Shown: positions 1 through 10,307 of the stretch, piece by piece | Layout: each line of letters opens with the position of its first letter | Numbering within the stretch: position 1 is the first letter of the stretch | The notes under the pieces: model-generated | The model's input: the letters and a program-made list of their open reading frames with translations, nothing else | Told to the model about the DNA's origin: nothing | Database searches by the model: none | Assembly (NCBI GenBank): GCA_030512335.1 | Contig: JAULSU010000002.1 | Location: 3,658,001 to 3,722,000, forward strand | Source of the DNA: Immersiella caudata | Lineage: Eukaryota > Ascomycota > Sordariomycetes > Sordariales > Lasiosphaeriaceae | Length of the DNA: 64,000 nucleotides | Reading direction: 5' to 3' | Translations under genes and position numbers: made by a program

Positions 1-30
1 ATGTGGTGTGGCTCTAACAAAAAGGAACAG

Positions 31-180
31 GCCAAGATCAACGACCGCGGTGTCGCTGCTGTTGCCTACAACGTCCTCCTCCGTGAGGGTGTTACCTTCG
101 GTGTTGGTGCTTCTTTCGATACCCAGAAGCTCGACCAGGCCACCCACAAGGTCGGCACCAGCTTCGTCTTTGAGTCGTAA
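31..180 (+). CDS. por1: Mitochondrial outer-membrane porin (VDAC), last exon, 5' part outside window
   Basis: Voltage-dependent anion channel: a beta-barrel of the mitochondrial outer membrane that passes ATP, ADP and other small metabolites. The visible frame ends with the conserved fungal porin C-terminus: AKINDRGVAAVAYN, then VGASFDTQKLDQATHK and a terminal VGTSFVFES before TAA (178-180). The first 30 bases look like the end of an intron, with a CTAAC branch-like motif at about 14-18 and an acceptor CAG at 28-30. The last exon therefore starts at 31 in phase 0. Reading the frame back to base 1 would add residues that do not resemble porin. Only about 49 of an expected ~283 residues are present. 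The gene converges on the J-protein gene on the other strand, about 270 bp away. Confidence 0.9.
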   Translation, partial: AKINDRGVAAVAYNVLLREGVTFGVGASFDTQKLDQATHKVGTSFVFES

Positions 181-453
181 TGTGTTTATGGGCAATTCAG
201 CGGGCGTTAGTTCTATGCTCACGCTCAGCGATGATCTGAGCTTCGATTTCCCCCGGGACGGGACGGAGTTGCAGATTCGGTGTACTAGTCTGGCGAAGCC
301 TGCGTGGCTTCTGTCATGCTGTATATTAGACTACTGGTAGCATCCTTTCCAATAGATTGTGCATGCTTCCAAAGCACCCCTTGGGCACGCACATTGGCCG
401 GGTGCACGCGCAAAGATGACACAGGCATCACAACTTGACCAGTGTATTTCAGC

Positions 454-1314
454 TTATGGATTCGTTTTTTGCTTTTCCTTCTCTCCCTTCCCCCCGATCG
501 CGGTCCACATCCCTATCAAGAGATACGGTCCCAGCACTCCAACTACCACGATCCCCGCTACGATGAAGAAATCTGCCACGGAGGCTGACTCTGTTCCAAA
601 TGGGTCCAACCCCTTTGCTGCCCGCGCGCGCTGCTCTCGTCGTTCTTGCTGTCGCCGGTGCGTCCGCTCATGCGCCTCCCGATCAAAATGCGGCACATCG
701 TTATATCTATCCGCCCTCGAGCGATATGGATTCTGCCCCGGTCCCATTCCCCCAGCCTGCGGACCTGGGCCTTCCTTCGCACCGTAACTTCCCGTACCCG
801 TAGTCTCCTCATGCGCCGCCCTCCTCTTCTCCGAGTACGATCCCCATCCACCCGATCTAAAGAACGAAGGCGGTGGTCCTTGAAACGGCCCCCTCCTCCT
901 TGACAAACCCGATGCAGGCCGCCCCCCCGCTTGCGATTGCGAGGAGTGGTATGACCCTTTGGGATGGCCGCGGTGCGGAACGGCATGCGGTCGGCGCAGC
1001 ACGTCGCGGTCATACCGGGCGCGTTTTTCGGCGTGGCCTAGGATGGAGTAGGCTTCGGAGATGCGCATGAAGCGCCGCGAGGCGTGCGGATCGGAGCGGT
1101 TGTGGTCGGGGTGGTGGGTTTTGGAGAGGGCGAAGTATGAGCGTTTAATTTCAGAGGGGGTGGCGTCGGGGGTGACTTTCAGGACGTCGTAGTGGGATTT
1201 GGAGGAGTCGGTGTCATCGTGGAGGGGCCGGGTGGTGTGGAAAGGTCTGGTCAAGGGAGGTTGAAAGGCGAGGCGGAGGAGGGTGGTGAGAGGGGGGGAG
1301 ACGCGGAGTGGCAT
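454..1314 (-). CDS. Mitochondrial DnaJ-domain protein with C-terminal membrane segment
   Basis: Predicted Hsp40 co-chaperone of 286 aa in a single exon. The N-terminus is basic and ends in a typical fungal mitochondrial presequence pattern (FHTTRPL, residues 25-31). A J-domain follows at about residues 41-102, with the HPD tripeptide at 68-70 that stimulates Hsp70 ATPase activity. The middle is a long, poorly ordered Arg/Gly/Ser/Pro-rich linker. One hydrophobic segment near residues 244-268 is followed by a short Lys/Glu-rich tail. The architecture (presequence, J-domain, linker, C-terminal TM) suggests a J-protein anchored in a mitochondrial membrane, tethering Hsp70; this is inference. No cysteine-rich zinc-finger region is present, so it is not a type I DnaJ. 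The exact ortholog is not recognised. Confidence 0.85.
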   Translation of the reverse strand: MPLRVSPPLTTLLRLAFQPPLTRPFHTTRPLHDDTDSSKSHYDVLKVTPDATPSEIKRSYFALSKTHHPDHNRSDPHASRRFMRISEAYSILGHAEKRARYDRDVLRRPHAVPHRGHPKGSYHSSQSQAGGRPASGLSRRRGPFQGPPPSFFRSGGWGSYSEKRRAAHEETTGTGSYGAKEGPGPQAGGMGPGQNPYRSRADRYNDVPHFDREAHERTHRRQQERREQRARAAKGLDPFGTESASVADFFIVAGIVVVGVLGPYLLIGMWTAIGGKGEKEKQKTNP

Positions 1315-1799
1315 GCCTCATGTCGAAGATGGTGACAATTGGTGTTGTTGCGTCGTCTGTATGGGAATTAGGGGGGGAGCAGTCGGCGGCGAGGGTTTTC
1401 CATGGCGTGTTTGGCTGTCGATGAGGCTTGGATGGAGAGGATCAGCTGGGGAGCTCGCGGTGACGAAATCGATTGCAGGGCATCCGATAAGTCACTCGTG
1501 CCCAGAGCGTTGGGAGCCCCATATATTTATGAGCATGGACCAATCACCACCACCAACTCTTTCACCAGTGGCTTCGGCACCCCTTTCTTGGGGAGCGACA
1601 TCCACGACTGTGCTGCAACTAGATACGAGAAATGCATTTGAAGCATCATTGCCTCAGAAGGCAGCGCGGATCAGGTGGAATCTATAGGCAAGAACTGGTT
1701 GGATTCCTTCTCGACAGCATGTTCAGAGGCTGTATCCCCTTGGTAGCATACGTCTTCCGGACTCTTTGGTCATGGCTCAAACCATACGCTCTGCAAAAA
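1315..1799. other. Intergenic, J-protein promoter and kinase 3' flank
   Basis: Lies between two minus-strand genes. No conserved coding frame is seen. The short plus-strand ORFs here read into the antisense of the flanking genes and have no recognisable domain. Confidence 0.5.
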
Positions 1800-2715
1800 C
1801 TACGGATGCACCCAACCTCCATCTTCAACACTCTTCACCACCTCATCAATTCCTTCCACCCTCCTTCTTATCACCTCCTCTCCATTAGGCAGATCGTTTT
1901 CCACGGCCCTCCTATCACCCTCCTCCAAGCTACCCACGATCCCCGCCGCCAGATGTCTCCTCGCCAGCCTCACTCTCGCAACCTCAGTATCAACCTCCAC
2001 AAACCATCTCAAGTCCATCAATGCCGCCGCCTTAAACCAGGGCTCCTTATCCAGAAGCACATCTTCCTTGTTAGTGCTACCTCGTAACACAGAAATATAG
2101 GAAAACCTACAATTCCCCTCAAACACCACGACTCTCTGCTGCACTCCCACAGGGATATCGCCCTCTTTGGGATCTTTCACTGCGTGATCGAACGAAGGCG
2201 CGTAAATGATTTCACTGGAGGAAGTAAGAGGCTGTCGGAGAGCTTCTACGAGCTGCAGGAAGCCAGCGCCGTCAAAGGTGAACTCGGCGCCACGGCGGGC
2301 TTGAGCAGTTACGGGGTCGGGCATGGCGGAGAGCTGGGCGCGGGTGAGATGGTAGCCGTCCATGGGGACGAAGGCGGCTATGGGTGGGGACGAGGGATGG
2401 AGGGCAGCATGGCGGGCGTTGATGGTGTTGGTTACTGTTTGTGAGAGAGTTGTTTTTCCGGAGCCGGGGATGCCGCCGATTGCAATTACTAAGGGTGGGT
2501 GTCAGTCGTGAGGCGAGAAAAGGGGGAAGTGTGTGAGTGTGGTCGTAAGGTGTGTGTGTCGAAGTATAGGCCATGGGGTTGAGAGTATGCAGGCTTGCTA
2601 CCGATACAAATAAACGGATCTTGCATAGAGAAAACATACATAGTCTTTTATTGGGATCTGTCTTTAGAAGCCGATTCCAGGCCTTGTCGACAAGTCTCAA
2701 TACTTGTTCTTCCAT
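1800..2715 (-). CDS. P-loop kinase of the YFH7/uridine-kinase-like family
   Basis: Two exons, complement(1800..2488, 2640..2715), encode 254 aa. Joining them restores PNKRLLIAIGGIPGSGKTT, with the Walker A motif at about residues 31-38. The motif MDGYHLTRAQL follows, then ARRGAEFTFDG, both typical of the phosphoribulokinase/uridine-kinase superfamily and of yeast Yfh7-like proteins. A basic LARRHLAAGI stretch (lid region) is near the C-terminus. The family phosphorylates small hydroxylated metabolites or nucleosides with ATP; the substrate here is unknown. The intron is long for this window (151 nt), with donor GTATGT and acceptor TTAG. The ATG at 2715 is chosen because the first exon encodes the family's N-terminal helix. 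It shares a 556-bp divergent promoter region with the small TPR-like gene. Confidence 0.85.
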
Positions 2716-3271
2716 GGCTGTAAGTCTGGTGATGAGTGACGGGTTTGAGGCGGGGTCTTCAGCACTTCGCTAAGTGCTCAGAGCGATCAACATGGGCAAT
2801 AAATATCGGGATAGGCTTGAAAGATCGCAGTGCAAATCAACAGCACCCACTAAATATGGAAGGGTGAGTTGGATCATGTAAGTGGCAGCAACAAGCCGTC
2901 GGGCCCATCGCACCTGGAACCCAATTCGCCAATGATGCCCGCCGGCAATGACTCCCAACGCCGAAGATTCCACCACCCGACACAGGTTTTAATTCGTAGG
3001 TGCCTCAGGTAGGCATTCAAGCGCATCCCTCTTCGAGCCTCTCACTCACGAAAAACTTCGGGGACATCAAAAGAGCGTATTCAAAAATTTACGCATATTT
3101 TGACCTCACCTGAGCCAAACCCTCAAAACTCCGCGGTCCACTTCCTTCCCCACTACCTCGTGCCCAAAAACAAGCACCTTTCAACTTTCTGCTCACCACT
3201 CACCTCACTTCAGTCATCCTTCACTGAGGCCTCAAACACCACATCCAACCACCGAAACCAAATCCCGCGCA
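2716..3271. promoter_or_regulatory. Divergent promoter region, kinase (-) / TPR-like gene (+)
   Basis: Both start codons face away from this 556-bp interval. The stretch before the plus-strand gene is rich in C and A runs (about 3100-3270), as is common in fungal 5' leaders. No specific binding site is claimed. Confidence 0.5.
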
Positions 3272-3760
3272 ATGACCGAACTAGACTCTGGCCTCCTCTC
3301 CATATCTCTCGACTCCGACTCAGAACCCGATTCCACAGGGGTCCCCGTAGAATGCACCCCCTCGGCGCCCTCCCGCGCCGACCGCACCGCATTGTCTGAT
3401 TCTGCCTTTCAGCGTCTGAAAGAAACGTATAAACCAAAGGTTGAGAATGGCGAGGTAAATTTCATGCCCTTGATATTTCTCTAGCTTGAACTAAGTTCAT
3501 TTCGGCAGATTCGGTCGACTGTTACCTTCCCTGTTGGCACAAGCAAACCTGAAGCGCAGGAGATATTGCATGCAGCGGAGGAGTTGTATTTCTTCAGAAG
3601 GTACGAGGAGGCAGTGAAGTTTGTAGAGAGAGTATTTTCCGAGGGTGATGGGAAGGGTGAGGAGAATTTGGATGGGGACACAAAGAGGTTGTTGAGGCAC
3701 TACGAGTGGAAGGCAAGGGGGAGAATAGGTGATAGTGGGAGAGAGAATTCAACTCCGTGA
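3272..3760 (+). CDS. Small TPR-like helical protein, function unknown
   Basis: Exon 1 (3272..3454) and exon 2 (3509..3760) are joined by a 54-nt intron (GTAAAT...GGCAG), giving a protein of about 145 aa. The first 50 residues are acidic and Ser/Pro-rich and probably disordered. The second half contains AEELYFFRRYEEAVKFVERV, a helix-turn-helix with the spacing of a tetratricopeptide repeat. Function is unknown; such repeats bind partner proteins. The 3' end is uncertain. A GC-AG intron at 3713..3801 plus a well-formed intron at 3845..3900 (GTAAAT donor, CTAAC branch, CAG acceptor) would give an alternative protein of 149 aa ending at 3920. The simpler two-exon model is reported. Confidence 0.65.
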
Positions 3761-4329
3761 ATCGGAATCGTGAGATACCGACTTTGTGATTATCTTCCCA
3801 GTTAAGAGCTTGGCAATGCGATGTCACCACGGTCGGAAAGCAAGGTAAATCTGATATAGAGTGGACTATTCTCTAACCATATTTTGTCCCGTCTACCCAG
3901 CTTCTAGCTCTATGCGATAATCAGAGAGCACTTCAACACTGGCTGTTTATCAGCCTCGTCTCCAGAATCCGTATAATAAGACAACCAGCCCACTTGCCAG
4001 AAGGCCCAGCAGTTAACGCTTTGAAGTCTCGCCCGCTCATGGAGACCTGCAGTACCCCTCGTTGAAAAACACGAGAAAGGGGTATTTCCGAAACTCCTCG
4101 TAAAGGGAAGCGAACAATTACAATGTAAATGCAGAATGCCCCCCCGCCAACGACGCCAATAATGTTAAGCCACGCCGTCTTATGTCTCCCTTCTATGCCC
4201 CTTTTATGATGTGAAGTATCCTTTTCCGTAACCGGCCCCAGCGGGGCAATATGCAACTGGTGTGCCATCAAGTGATAACACACCTCCTCGCCGAATTGGC
4301 CCAACTTAGTGAGTCCGCTCGCTTGTCGC
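3761..4329. other. Intergenic between convergent genes
   Basis: Holds the 3' flanks of the TPR-like gene and of the Ups2 gene. The intron-like segment at 3845..3900 may belong to the 3' part of the TPR-like transcript. A 123-codon minus-strand ORF (3933..4304) has one hydrophobic stretch but no family resemblance and is not called. Confidence 0.4.
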
Positions 4330-4935
4330 CTAGGCAGCTTGGGCGTGGATGAGACGGATATTTGGGGCTTGTGCCATGATCATCATCATCTTTTCCCGCT
4401 CGCGCTCTTCAGCAAACACTCTCCTGCTCATCTCCAGCACGGCCTCAAACCCTTCCTTGCCCTTGATGGCGTTCTCCCGGAATCGCTTGACGAGCGTGTC
4501 CTCGATGCTATTCTTGATCCGCTGCCAGCCACCGCACAGAGCCGTGATCTTGGCCTCCTGGCTGAACTGGGTCTGGTGCTCATTGAGCGGCTTGTAGATG
4601 ACAGTCTCCTCCACGTTGATGAGGTTGCTGTACGTGAGGTTGGCCGAAACCATGGTCACTGTCTTGTGTGCCGGGTCGACGTAGGATGTCTCGAGCACCT
4701 GGGTTTCCTCCTTGCCGCCGAGCAACTTTTTCAGGAGTTCGGGCGCGTTTTGTTGACATGTGATGAGGCGTTCTGTTCGGAGGATGCCCGTCTTGGGGTC
4801 GACGTGGCGGCTGAGTGTGTCGACGGCCACGACGTGTGTCGACTTATCGTTCCATGGGCAGTATTTGCGCCAGTTGGCGGTCGACACCTCCTCCCACGAG
4901 TAGTTGAAGGTTTCGGAATTGGAGAAGACCTTCAT
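4330..4935 (-). CDS. ups2: Ups2/slowmo-type PRELI-MSF1 phospholipid transfer protein
   Basis: Single exon, 201 aa. The PRELI/MSF1 domain fills most of the protein: it starts MKVFSNSETFNYSWEEV and continues ANWRKYCPWN, VAVDTLSRHVD, LRTERLITCQQ, VEETVIYKP and QEAKITA. The opening matches the Ups2/PRELID3 subgroup rather than Ups1. Known members work in the mitochondrial intermembrane space with Mdm35, moving phosphatidylserine towards the inner membrane for phosphatidylethanolamine synthesis. The ATG at 4935 is chosen because family members start at this point; the frame is open 18 codons further upstream but has no ATG there. The C-terminal ~25 residues form a charged helix rich in Glu, Arg and Met. 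Confidence 0.92.
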   Translation of the reverse strand: MKVFSNSETFNYSWEEVSTANWRKYCPWNDKSTHVVAVDTLSRHVDPKTGILRTERLITCQQNAPELLKKLLGGKEETQVLETSYVDPAHKTVTMVSANLTYSNLINVEETVIYKPLNEHQTQFSQEAKITALCGGWQRIKNSIEDTLVKRFRENAIKGKEGFEAVLEMSRRVFAEEREREKMMMIMAQAPNIRLIHAQAA

Positions 4936-6073
4936 CTTGATGATTGCTCCTGAGAAGGAGTCTCGATCGATAGGACGCGGATCCGTCAAATGGATTATTG
5001 TGCGTGTTTGGCGGAGGATTGTGTGTTTATCGCTCGGCCGGATCTCCGATCCCGGTGGTCAATCAAACTTTGACTCCCTCGCGGTCCGTCCGGAAACAAT
5101 TTTCGACGCGACCAAAAAAAGTCACGAGCGTAGCAAAACGGTTAGACGAATGGCCTTCGCGTCTTCGATAATAGTAATTCACTTTTAGGAAGCCCTGGCG
5201 GGACAGTTGAGCGAGAGTGAATAAGACGTTGGCCGGCAGAAATGGATTTGAACTTCCAACACGGGAGGGACTCGGGAAGGCGCAAGATGCCGTGCGTCTT
5301 TTAACAGATCTGACAAAAAGATTTCTCCAATAGCTGCGCCAATCAAAAGCAAGCGATTCGACCCGCAGGCACGAAATCTTATCGGAGGCGAAAAGGTGGC
5401 GACGCCCGCCTCTCACGGTCTCGCTGGTCTAACTCAATTTAGCGATGGCGCAGGGGCTCATGAAAAACACCTCGGAACGGTGCGGTCGGCCTGTGACCCG
5501 CAGTCCAATCAGCAAGGCCGATTCTTTCCGTAAGAACACTGAAGATGTCATCCGAAATCATCTCCACCTGTTCGGGGGGCTGCCGACCGTCACCGTCTGT
5601 CATCGGCGTGCAGATCGTCCCGTCTTCATCCGGCAGCTGTCACTGTGAGCCGGCGGACGTGCCGCATTGTTGCCAATCTCAAGGTGATTGCTGGGTGTAC
5701 ACAATAGCCCCATGCGAGCAAATCGGTGAAGCCGGGTTGGCCAATGAAGACATTGCCACAAAGCTTCATGACAAGAGATTTGTTTCAAAGATCAGACGAA
5801 GTTATCGCCCTCCAAAGAAGCAACCAGGATGGCCCTCATAACCAACACCACTTAAATTCGATTGTTCAGTCCGTTGCACTCAATCAGGGACCGGCTCTGT
5901 TTGGCAGCACCTCGGCTCCACATGGGCTCATGAGCTGGGCCGTTGCTGGTCCCGTAGTTTTGATGGATACTTTCAAAACATGGACTCTCGACTGACCGGA
6001 CCCGTTACCCGTCAACTGTGATCTCAAACAATCGTGCGACATAGTTTTCATTCATATCGTCAATTTTGCGACC
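4936..6073. other. Intergenic, Ups2 promoter and MetAP2 3' flank
   Basis: 1.1 kb with no recognised gene. Small ORFs on both strands overlap each other and show no domains. Sequence near 5236-5252 resembles an antisense tRNA T-arm at first glance, but no cloverleaf can be built around it. Confidence 0.5.
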
Positions 6074-7571
6074 CTAATAGTCGTCTCCTCGGCTGATAAC
6101 CTCCTTCACCGTGGGCCGGATGAGGATGGTCTGTGGCTGTCTGTCAATTATGTCTTTTCCTCGTCAGCAACGGCTACTCACATGCTCGTACTGGGCCGTG
6201 TATGAGCCCTTCTTATCCACAAGCGGTGGGTAAGACTCAACGATGCCATTGGCAATGAGATTATTGAGCTAGACATCTGTCAGCAGTGTCCGCAGCCGTC
6301 GTATCTCGCATCACTTACTCCAAGCAGGTATTTCTCCTGTCCCAACCGGTCGAGGTAGCGTCTGCAGAACGGCAGCGTGCCAAAGTTCTTGTTGATCACG
6401 TTCAACAGCGTCTTGGCCGACGAGATGCGGAGATCGACCTTTTGCGCATCACCGCGCTTCGCATAATGCGATACTTCGCCTTCCTCGCGCACGTAGCCGT
6501 TGCCCGTGCTTCCGAATGTCTCGATGGCGAAGACGTCTCCTTCCTCCATCTTGGTCTGATCATTGCTTTTCACGATCGGCACACTCTTGCTGCCATGAAT
6601 GCTGTAATGGTTGATCGTGTGGCCGTTGAGGTTGCGGATCGATTTAACTGGGTAGGACGTCCCGTCGAGCTCGACCTCATAGCTCTCCATGACCTCTTGG
6701 ATAACGCCACCAATCTCGCCGAGCCTAGCATCGATGCCCGCCTCCTTGATGCCGGCGTTGGTGGCTGCCTTCACGGCATCCAACAGGGGATCATAGCGGG
6801 GGTTCCAGGCCAGCGTGAAGGCGCTGTCAACAATGCGCCCATTGACATGGACACCGATATCCACCTTCAGCACATCCTCCTGCTGGATGACCATCTTGTT
6901 TCCAGCGTTGGGGTTGTAGTGCGCGGCGCAGTGGTTGATGCTCAGACCGGTGGGAAAACCCATGCCAGCCTTCAAGCCGTCACCCTCTTCCAGGCCCGAG
7001 TGGCCAACAAGCGCGCGCACACTGTCCTCAATTCCATCGGCAACCTCAGTGAGGCCCTTGCCGGGCTGGATGAACTCACGCGCCCACTTGCGAGTCTGGC
7101 GATGGGCTTCGGCAGCGTGACGATAGTCCGTCAAGAACTCGCTGTTGAAGGTGATGTTTTCCAGGTGGCGCTTCTCGTCGCTGGTAGTGCGGTAGCTGTT
7201 CTCGTTCACATACTCCACCTCCTCGCCCTTGGGGTAGGAGTCGTTCGGGAACAGCTGGGAGATCAACACCCGGGGAGGGTCGGACTGGGCCGTAGGGGCC
7301 TTCTTCTTCTTCTTGGGCTTTCTCTTTTTCTTTTTCTTCGCGGCACCTGTAGCGGCAGCATCTACCGCCGCGTTCTCCGCGTCATCGTCGGAATCATCGT
7401 CGTCGCGGTTCAGGTTCCCGTTCGTGGCCGTCGCAGTATCAGGGCCCGGCTTGGTGGGCTTCGCAGCAGCGTCACTGACTGTTGCCGTCTTAGCTAAAAC
7501 ACATCGACAAATACGGTTGATCACCCACCGCTGAGTTTGCTAAGCTCTTCTGTCGGGGCTTGAGCTGCCAT
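6074..7571 (-). CDS. MAP2: Methionine aminopeptidase 2
   Basis: Removes the initiator methionine from nascent proteins in the cytosol, using two metal ions. Four exons: complement(6074..6130, 6182..6268, 6319..7478, 7529..7571), 448 aa. The N-terminus (MAAQAPTEELSKLS) is followed by a Lys-rich block, KKKKKRKPKKKKK, preceded by acidic residues, as in eukaryotic type-2 enzymes. Metal ligands are visible: Asp in KVDIGVH and in RIVDSAF, His in NLNGHTINH, Glu in FAIETFG, and the last Glu in AQYEHTILIRP, formed across the final intron. The catalytic His in SINHCAAH is also present. The first intron is ambiguous: acceptor CAG gives 50 nt (used here), while an upstream TAG gives an unusually short 35 nt; they differ by five residues. 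The strong antisense ORF is a codon-bias shadow. Confidence 0.95.
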
Positions 7572-8355
7572 TTTGATTAATTTTCTCAGCACACTGGGAA
7601 AATATCTCGAGTTGGGTGATAAGGCCTTCAAAATCTGGACCCCACCAAAGAATGCGAAGACGTCCGTCATTCGTAGGGCGCACCGCCCTCCTGCCATAGG
7701 GCGAATGCGGGGCATGTTACTGGGTGGCGCAGCACTGTGGCGTGCGCCACTTTCTAGCTAGTGGCTTTCCTTGGTGCGCAATTCAGCGGATCAACCCGCC
7801 AAGGCCCTCGCGCTTTCTCATTCCCATCGCAGGACCCTTAGGCCTGAATTACAACGGTGCCTCGCACGTCGGAGGAAAGTGGAAGCTTACCGCACCGTAC
7901 CCAAGAGTGTCATACAAACATGTCGAATCTGCTTTTTCTACAACTGAATTAGGTACATTGGGTTCGAGAGAGTTTTCGCTCCCGAGACAACAGAGAAGGA
8001 ACCACTTAGCGGGAAAGAAAACGCACCAATTTGCACTCACAGGCTCTGTATCAATCCCAACTCTGTTCTCTGCCTCGGAGGTTTGGTCGTGCCATTGTCT
8101 CCAAAGCACATGCTTGCGCAAAATCAGACCACAACACCAGCACAACTCACCAAGCAATGGAGTCTGTAGACGTGTGTCAGAACCTGGGCATCTCCTGGCT
8201 CCGGGCTTGACACGATGACCCTGTTGATCTGGAAGAAGTTGGCACTGGTCCATAGGAGGGCCTTGGTCGTGTCAGCCGTCTGTATATGTTGCCATGCTGC
8301 TTCAGCCCCAGCAGACAGGCGTTTGGTTACGGAGAGGTTGAAGTAGTCTCCAATC
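7572..8355. other. Intergenic upstream of MetAP2, entering the MFS pseudogene
   Basis: No intact gene. The 5' part of the decayed MFS gene may begin here, but I can align nothing before about 8356. A minus-strand frame at 8124..8381 has fairly protein-like composition but no family that I recognise. Confidence 0.4.
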
Positions 8356-9776
8356 GGCTTCAGCAGCTCCCTGGTGAGCACGCCTGGAGTTCGGCTCCTA
8401 GAGATGGTCTTGTTGCGACTACTACTAAGTGCACGATCCGTCCGTCATAGGCCCACCGCCCCTCTCCTGCGTGGATGAGCGTCAAGTAAGGTGGACGACA
8501 TGCAAACTCGTCTCGCCCACATCATGGCCACCAAAGCGTTGTTCGCTTACGATTCCGAGCATGCTCTTGACCTTCCACTACCGCCAGGCCAGGCCACGGC
8601 ACGCATCGGCCGGAAGCTGGTTCTCATTCTGGGGCTGTTGGGGGAGGTGATGGCCGCCTATTGGATTGTTATGGTCTATTATTTCCATAACGTGTTCCTT
8701 TATGTTCATAGTCATTAGGGGAGGAGAGGTGATATCTGTAGTGGTGAGCATGATGGCTATCGACGTGACACCAGACCATTCGAGGTTCGTAGGCACCCAC
8801 TGAAATTTTCCGTTCTGAGACTGAATGACCAGACAACCAGAGCATCAGCCTTCTACCTAGTCAGCGCGTCCATGCTGGTTTTGTGTCTTGTCGGCGGGCC
8901 CCTTGGGTCTTTCCTGTTATCCCTGGATATCTGGCGTCCGTACCAAGTCGACGTCGTGGTTTTGGCGGGCTTTTTGGCCGGCATGCCGGAGACCTTGAGG
9001 CAAAAGTCCGTGTCTATCAACAGGACAAGCGATGATATGGCAGTTCGGCATGAAATACCCAGCGTGGCCAGACAGGCGAAGCGGCCCTTGCCCTTCCCAA
9101 CTGCCGTCCGCAGCAAGGAGGCCGGGCTGCTCCTCCTACCTACTTCCTCACCACCTTCTGCGGCGAGTCGGGGCGCATCCTCGTGCAGTTCGCATCCAAG
9201 CAGTTGGAGTGTCCCATCTCCACGACGCGATAAGTGATTAGCAGCCAGTCCTTTGTCTTTCTGTTGGTCCTGTTTCCTCTTGGCGGGCAAGACTTTATAA
9301 CATACTTCGTGTTCTTCGGGGGTAAGGACAAGGGGAACGCCGACAAGGAGTAAAAGTGGAGAATGTAGAAGTCGGCTCAAGATATTTGGATTGTAAGAGG
9401 TAGCGTCGCTGTCCCCTGCGCTGGGACGGGGCTGGTGGCCATGTGCGGCCGGGCGTCACTGGGGTTATTGTGGTGGGGCGGGTTCTTTCCTCGCTGTCGA
9501 GCAGGCTAGGGCCGGCGATGCAAGGGCTTGTAGTGCACTTTGCAATGAAAAGAGAGGCCGAAACCGAGTCGTTCGCAGGAGTCACTATAGTTGAGGCGCT
9601 GGGTGAGTTCAGCGGTGGCTTTGCGCTTGTCGGACTGTTTGATTTGGGTATGCGAGGTAGTGCTGGCATTGGCCTGCCGCTGTTGTAAGTTTTATCCAGG
9701 CCTTGACCATAATAGGAGCTGACCTTCTAGATTCTTACGTTCCTTGGTGGGGGTTTCGCTTCTGATCCTTCCGTAG
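8356..9776 (+). pseudogene. Decayed major facilitator superfamily transporter
   Basis: Fragments of one MFS transporter follow in the right order but in shifting frames. They are STPGVRLLEMVL (about 8374), CDYY then stop TAA at 8426 then HDPSVIGP, LDLPLPPGQ...RIGRKLVLILGLLGEV (8491-8700), after a frameshift near 8700 IRGGEVISVVVSMMAIDVTP, FYLVSASMLV, MPETLR, and after another shift GRILVQFASK with stop TAA at 9231. The C-terminal part is VEALGEFSGGFALVGLF and GIGLPLLF. Two introns look preserved: 8785..8840 and 9685..9730. The pattern matches fungal drug/metabolite MFS transporters of about 12 TM helices. At least four frame changes and two internal stops rule out a working protein. The DNA is not AT-enriched, so decay by ordinary mutation is more likely than RIP. 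Confidence 0.8.
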
Positions 9777-10203
9777 AGGGGAGTGATCGGAGGGTGAGGG
9801 CATGGACCGGGCGGCCAGAAATAGGGAAAGGATTGCTGTAAAATGTAGAAACTTGTCTGTCGCTTTAATTTTCTTAGCTGAAGCACTAGCGCAGGCCGTA
9901 CTGTTCCCTCTCCTCGAGCAAAGCACACCATCGTAGAGCAATTGCGACGCTTGGGGGGGATTCAGGGGCTCAAAATCAACAAACAGCTGACCTTCGGTGC
10001 GCGGCCGCCTCATTTCATTTAATCGCCAACTTCTTGCTCCGATCCCGAACTGGTGTATCTGCGTCGGCCATAATTCTCTCAATAATTCTCACAACCTCCA
10101 GCTGCAAGTTGAGTGTGGCCTCTTGTGACCACAGACTGCAATGAGGCAGCTGCGATGACTTGGGTGGTGATTCAGAGCCCCAACCCCAACAAATTCTCAC
10201 CGA
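9777..10203. other. Intergenic between MFS pseudogene and tRNA
   Basis: No gene recognised. It should contain upstream sequence of the tRNA, whose own promoter (A and B boxes) is internal. Confidence 0.5.
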
Positions 10204-10307
10204 TCCCCGGTGGCGCAACCGGATAGCGCGTCGGACTGTTATGTTCCTTCCATCTCAAAGGAGTAGCAGGTATCCGGAGGTTGTAAGTTCAAGCCTTACC
10301 CGGGGAG
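10204..10307 (+). tRNA. tRNA-Asn (GTT) with a ~30-nt intron
   Basis: A full cloverleaf can be drawn. The acceptor stem is TCCCCGG (10204-10210) with CCGGGGA (10300-10306) and discriminator G. The D-stem is GCGC/GCGC with loop AACCGGATA. The anticodon stem is TCGGA with TCCGG (one G-U pair). The variable loop is AGGTT and the T-arm is GTAAG-TTCAAGC-CTTAC. The anticodon loop reads CT-GTT-A, giving GTT (Asn). An intron of about 30 nt (10242..10271) lies at the canonical position one base 3' of the anticodon. Exact intron borders are uncertain by one base. Confidence 0.93.

Noticed and set aside
3933..4304. 123-codon minus-strand ORF with one hydrophobic segment
   Set aside because: No family resemblance; it lies in the 3' flank of the Ups2 gene and shows no splice or context support.
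5225..5260. T-arm-like sequence, possible tRNA on the minus strand
   Set aside because: The stem cannot be paired properly and no D-arm, anticodon arm or acceptor stem fits around it.
6286..7497. 403-codon plus-strand ORF
   Set aside because: It lies exactly antisense to MetAP2, whose active-site residues are all present; the long antisense frame follows from GC-rich codon use.
8124..8381. Minus-strand ORF with protein-like composition
   Set aside because: It overlaps the MFS pseudogene start on the other strand and matches no family I recognise; it could be a relic but cannot be supported.
8853..9380. 175-codon minus-strand ORF
   Set aside because: Antisense to clear MFS transporter fragments.
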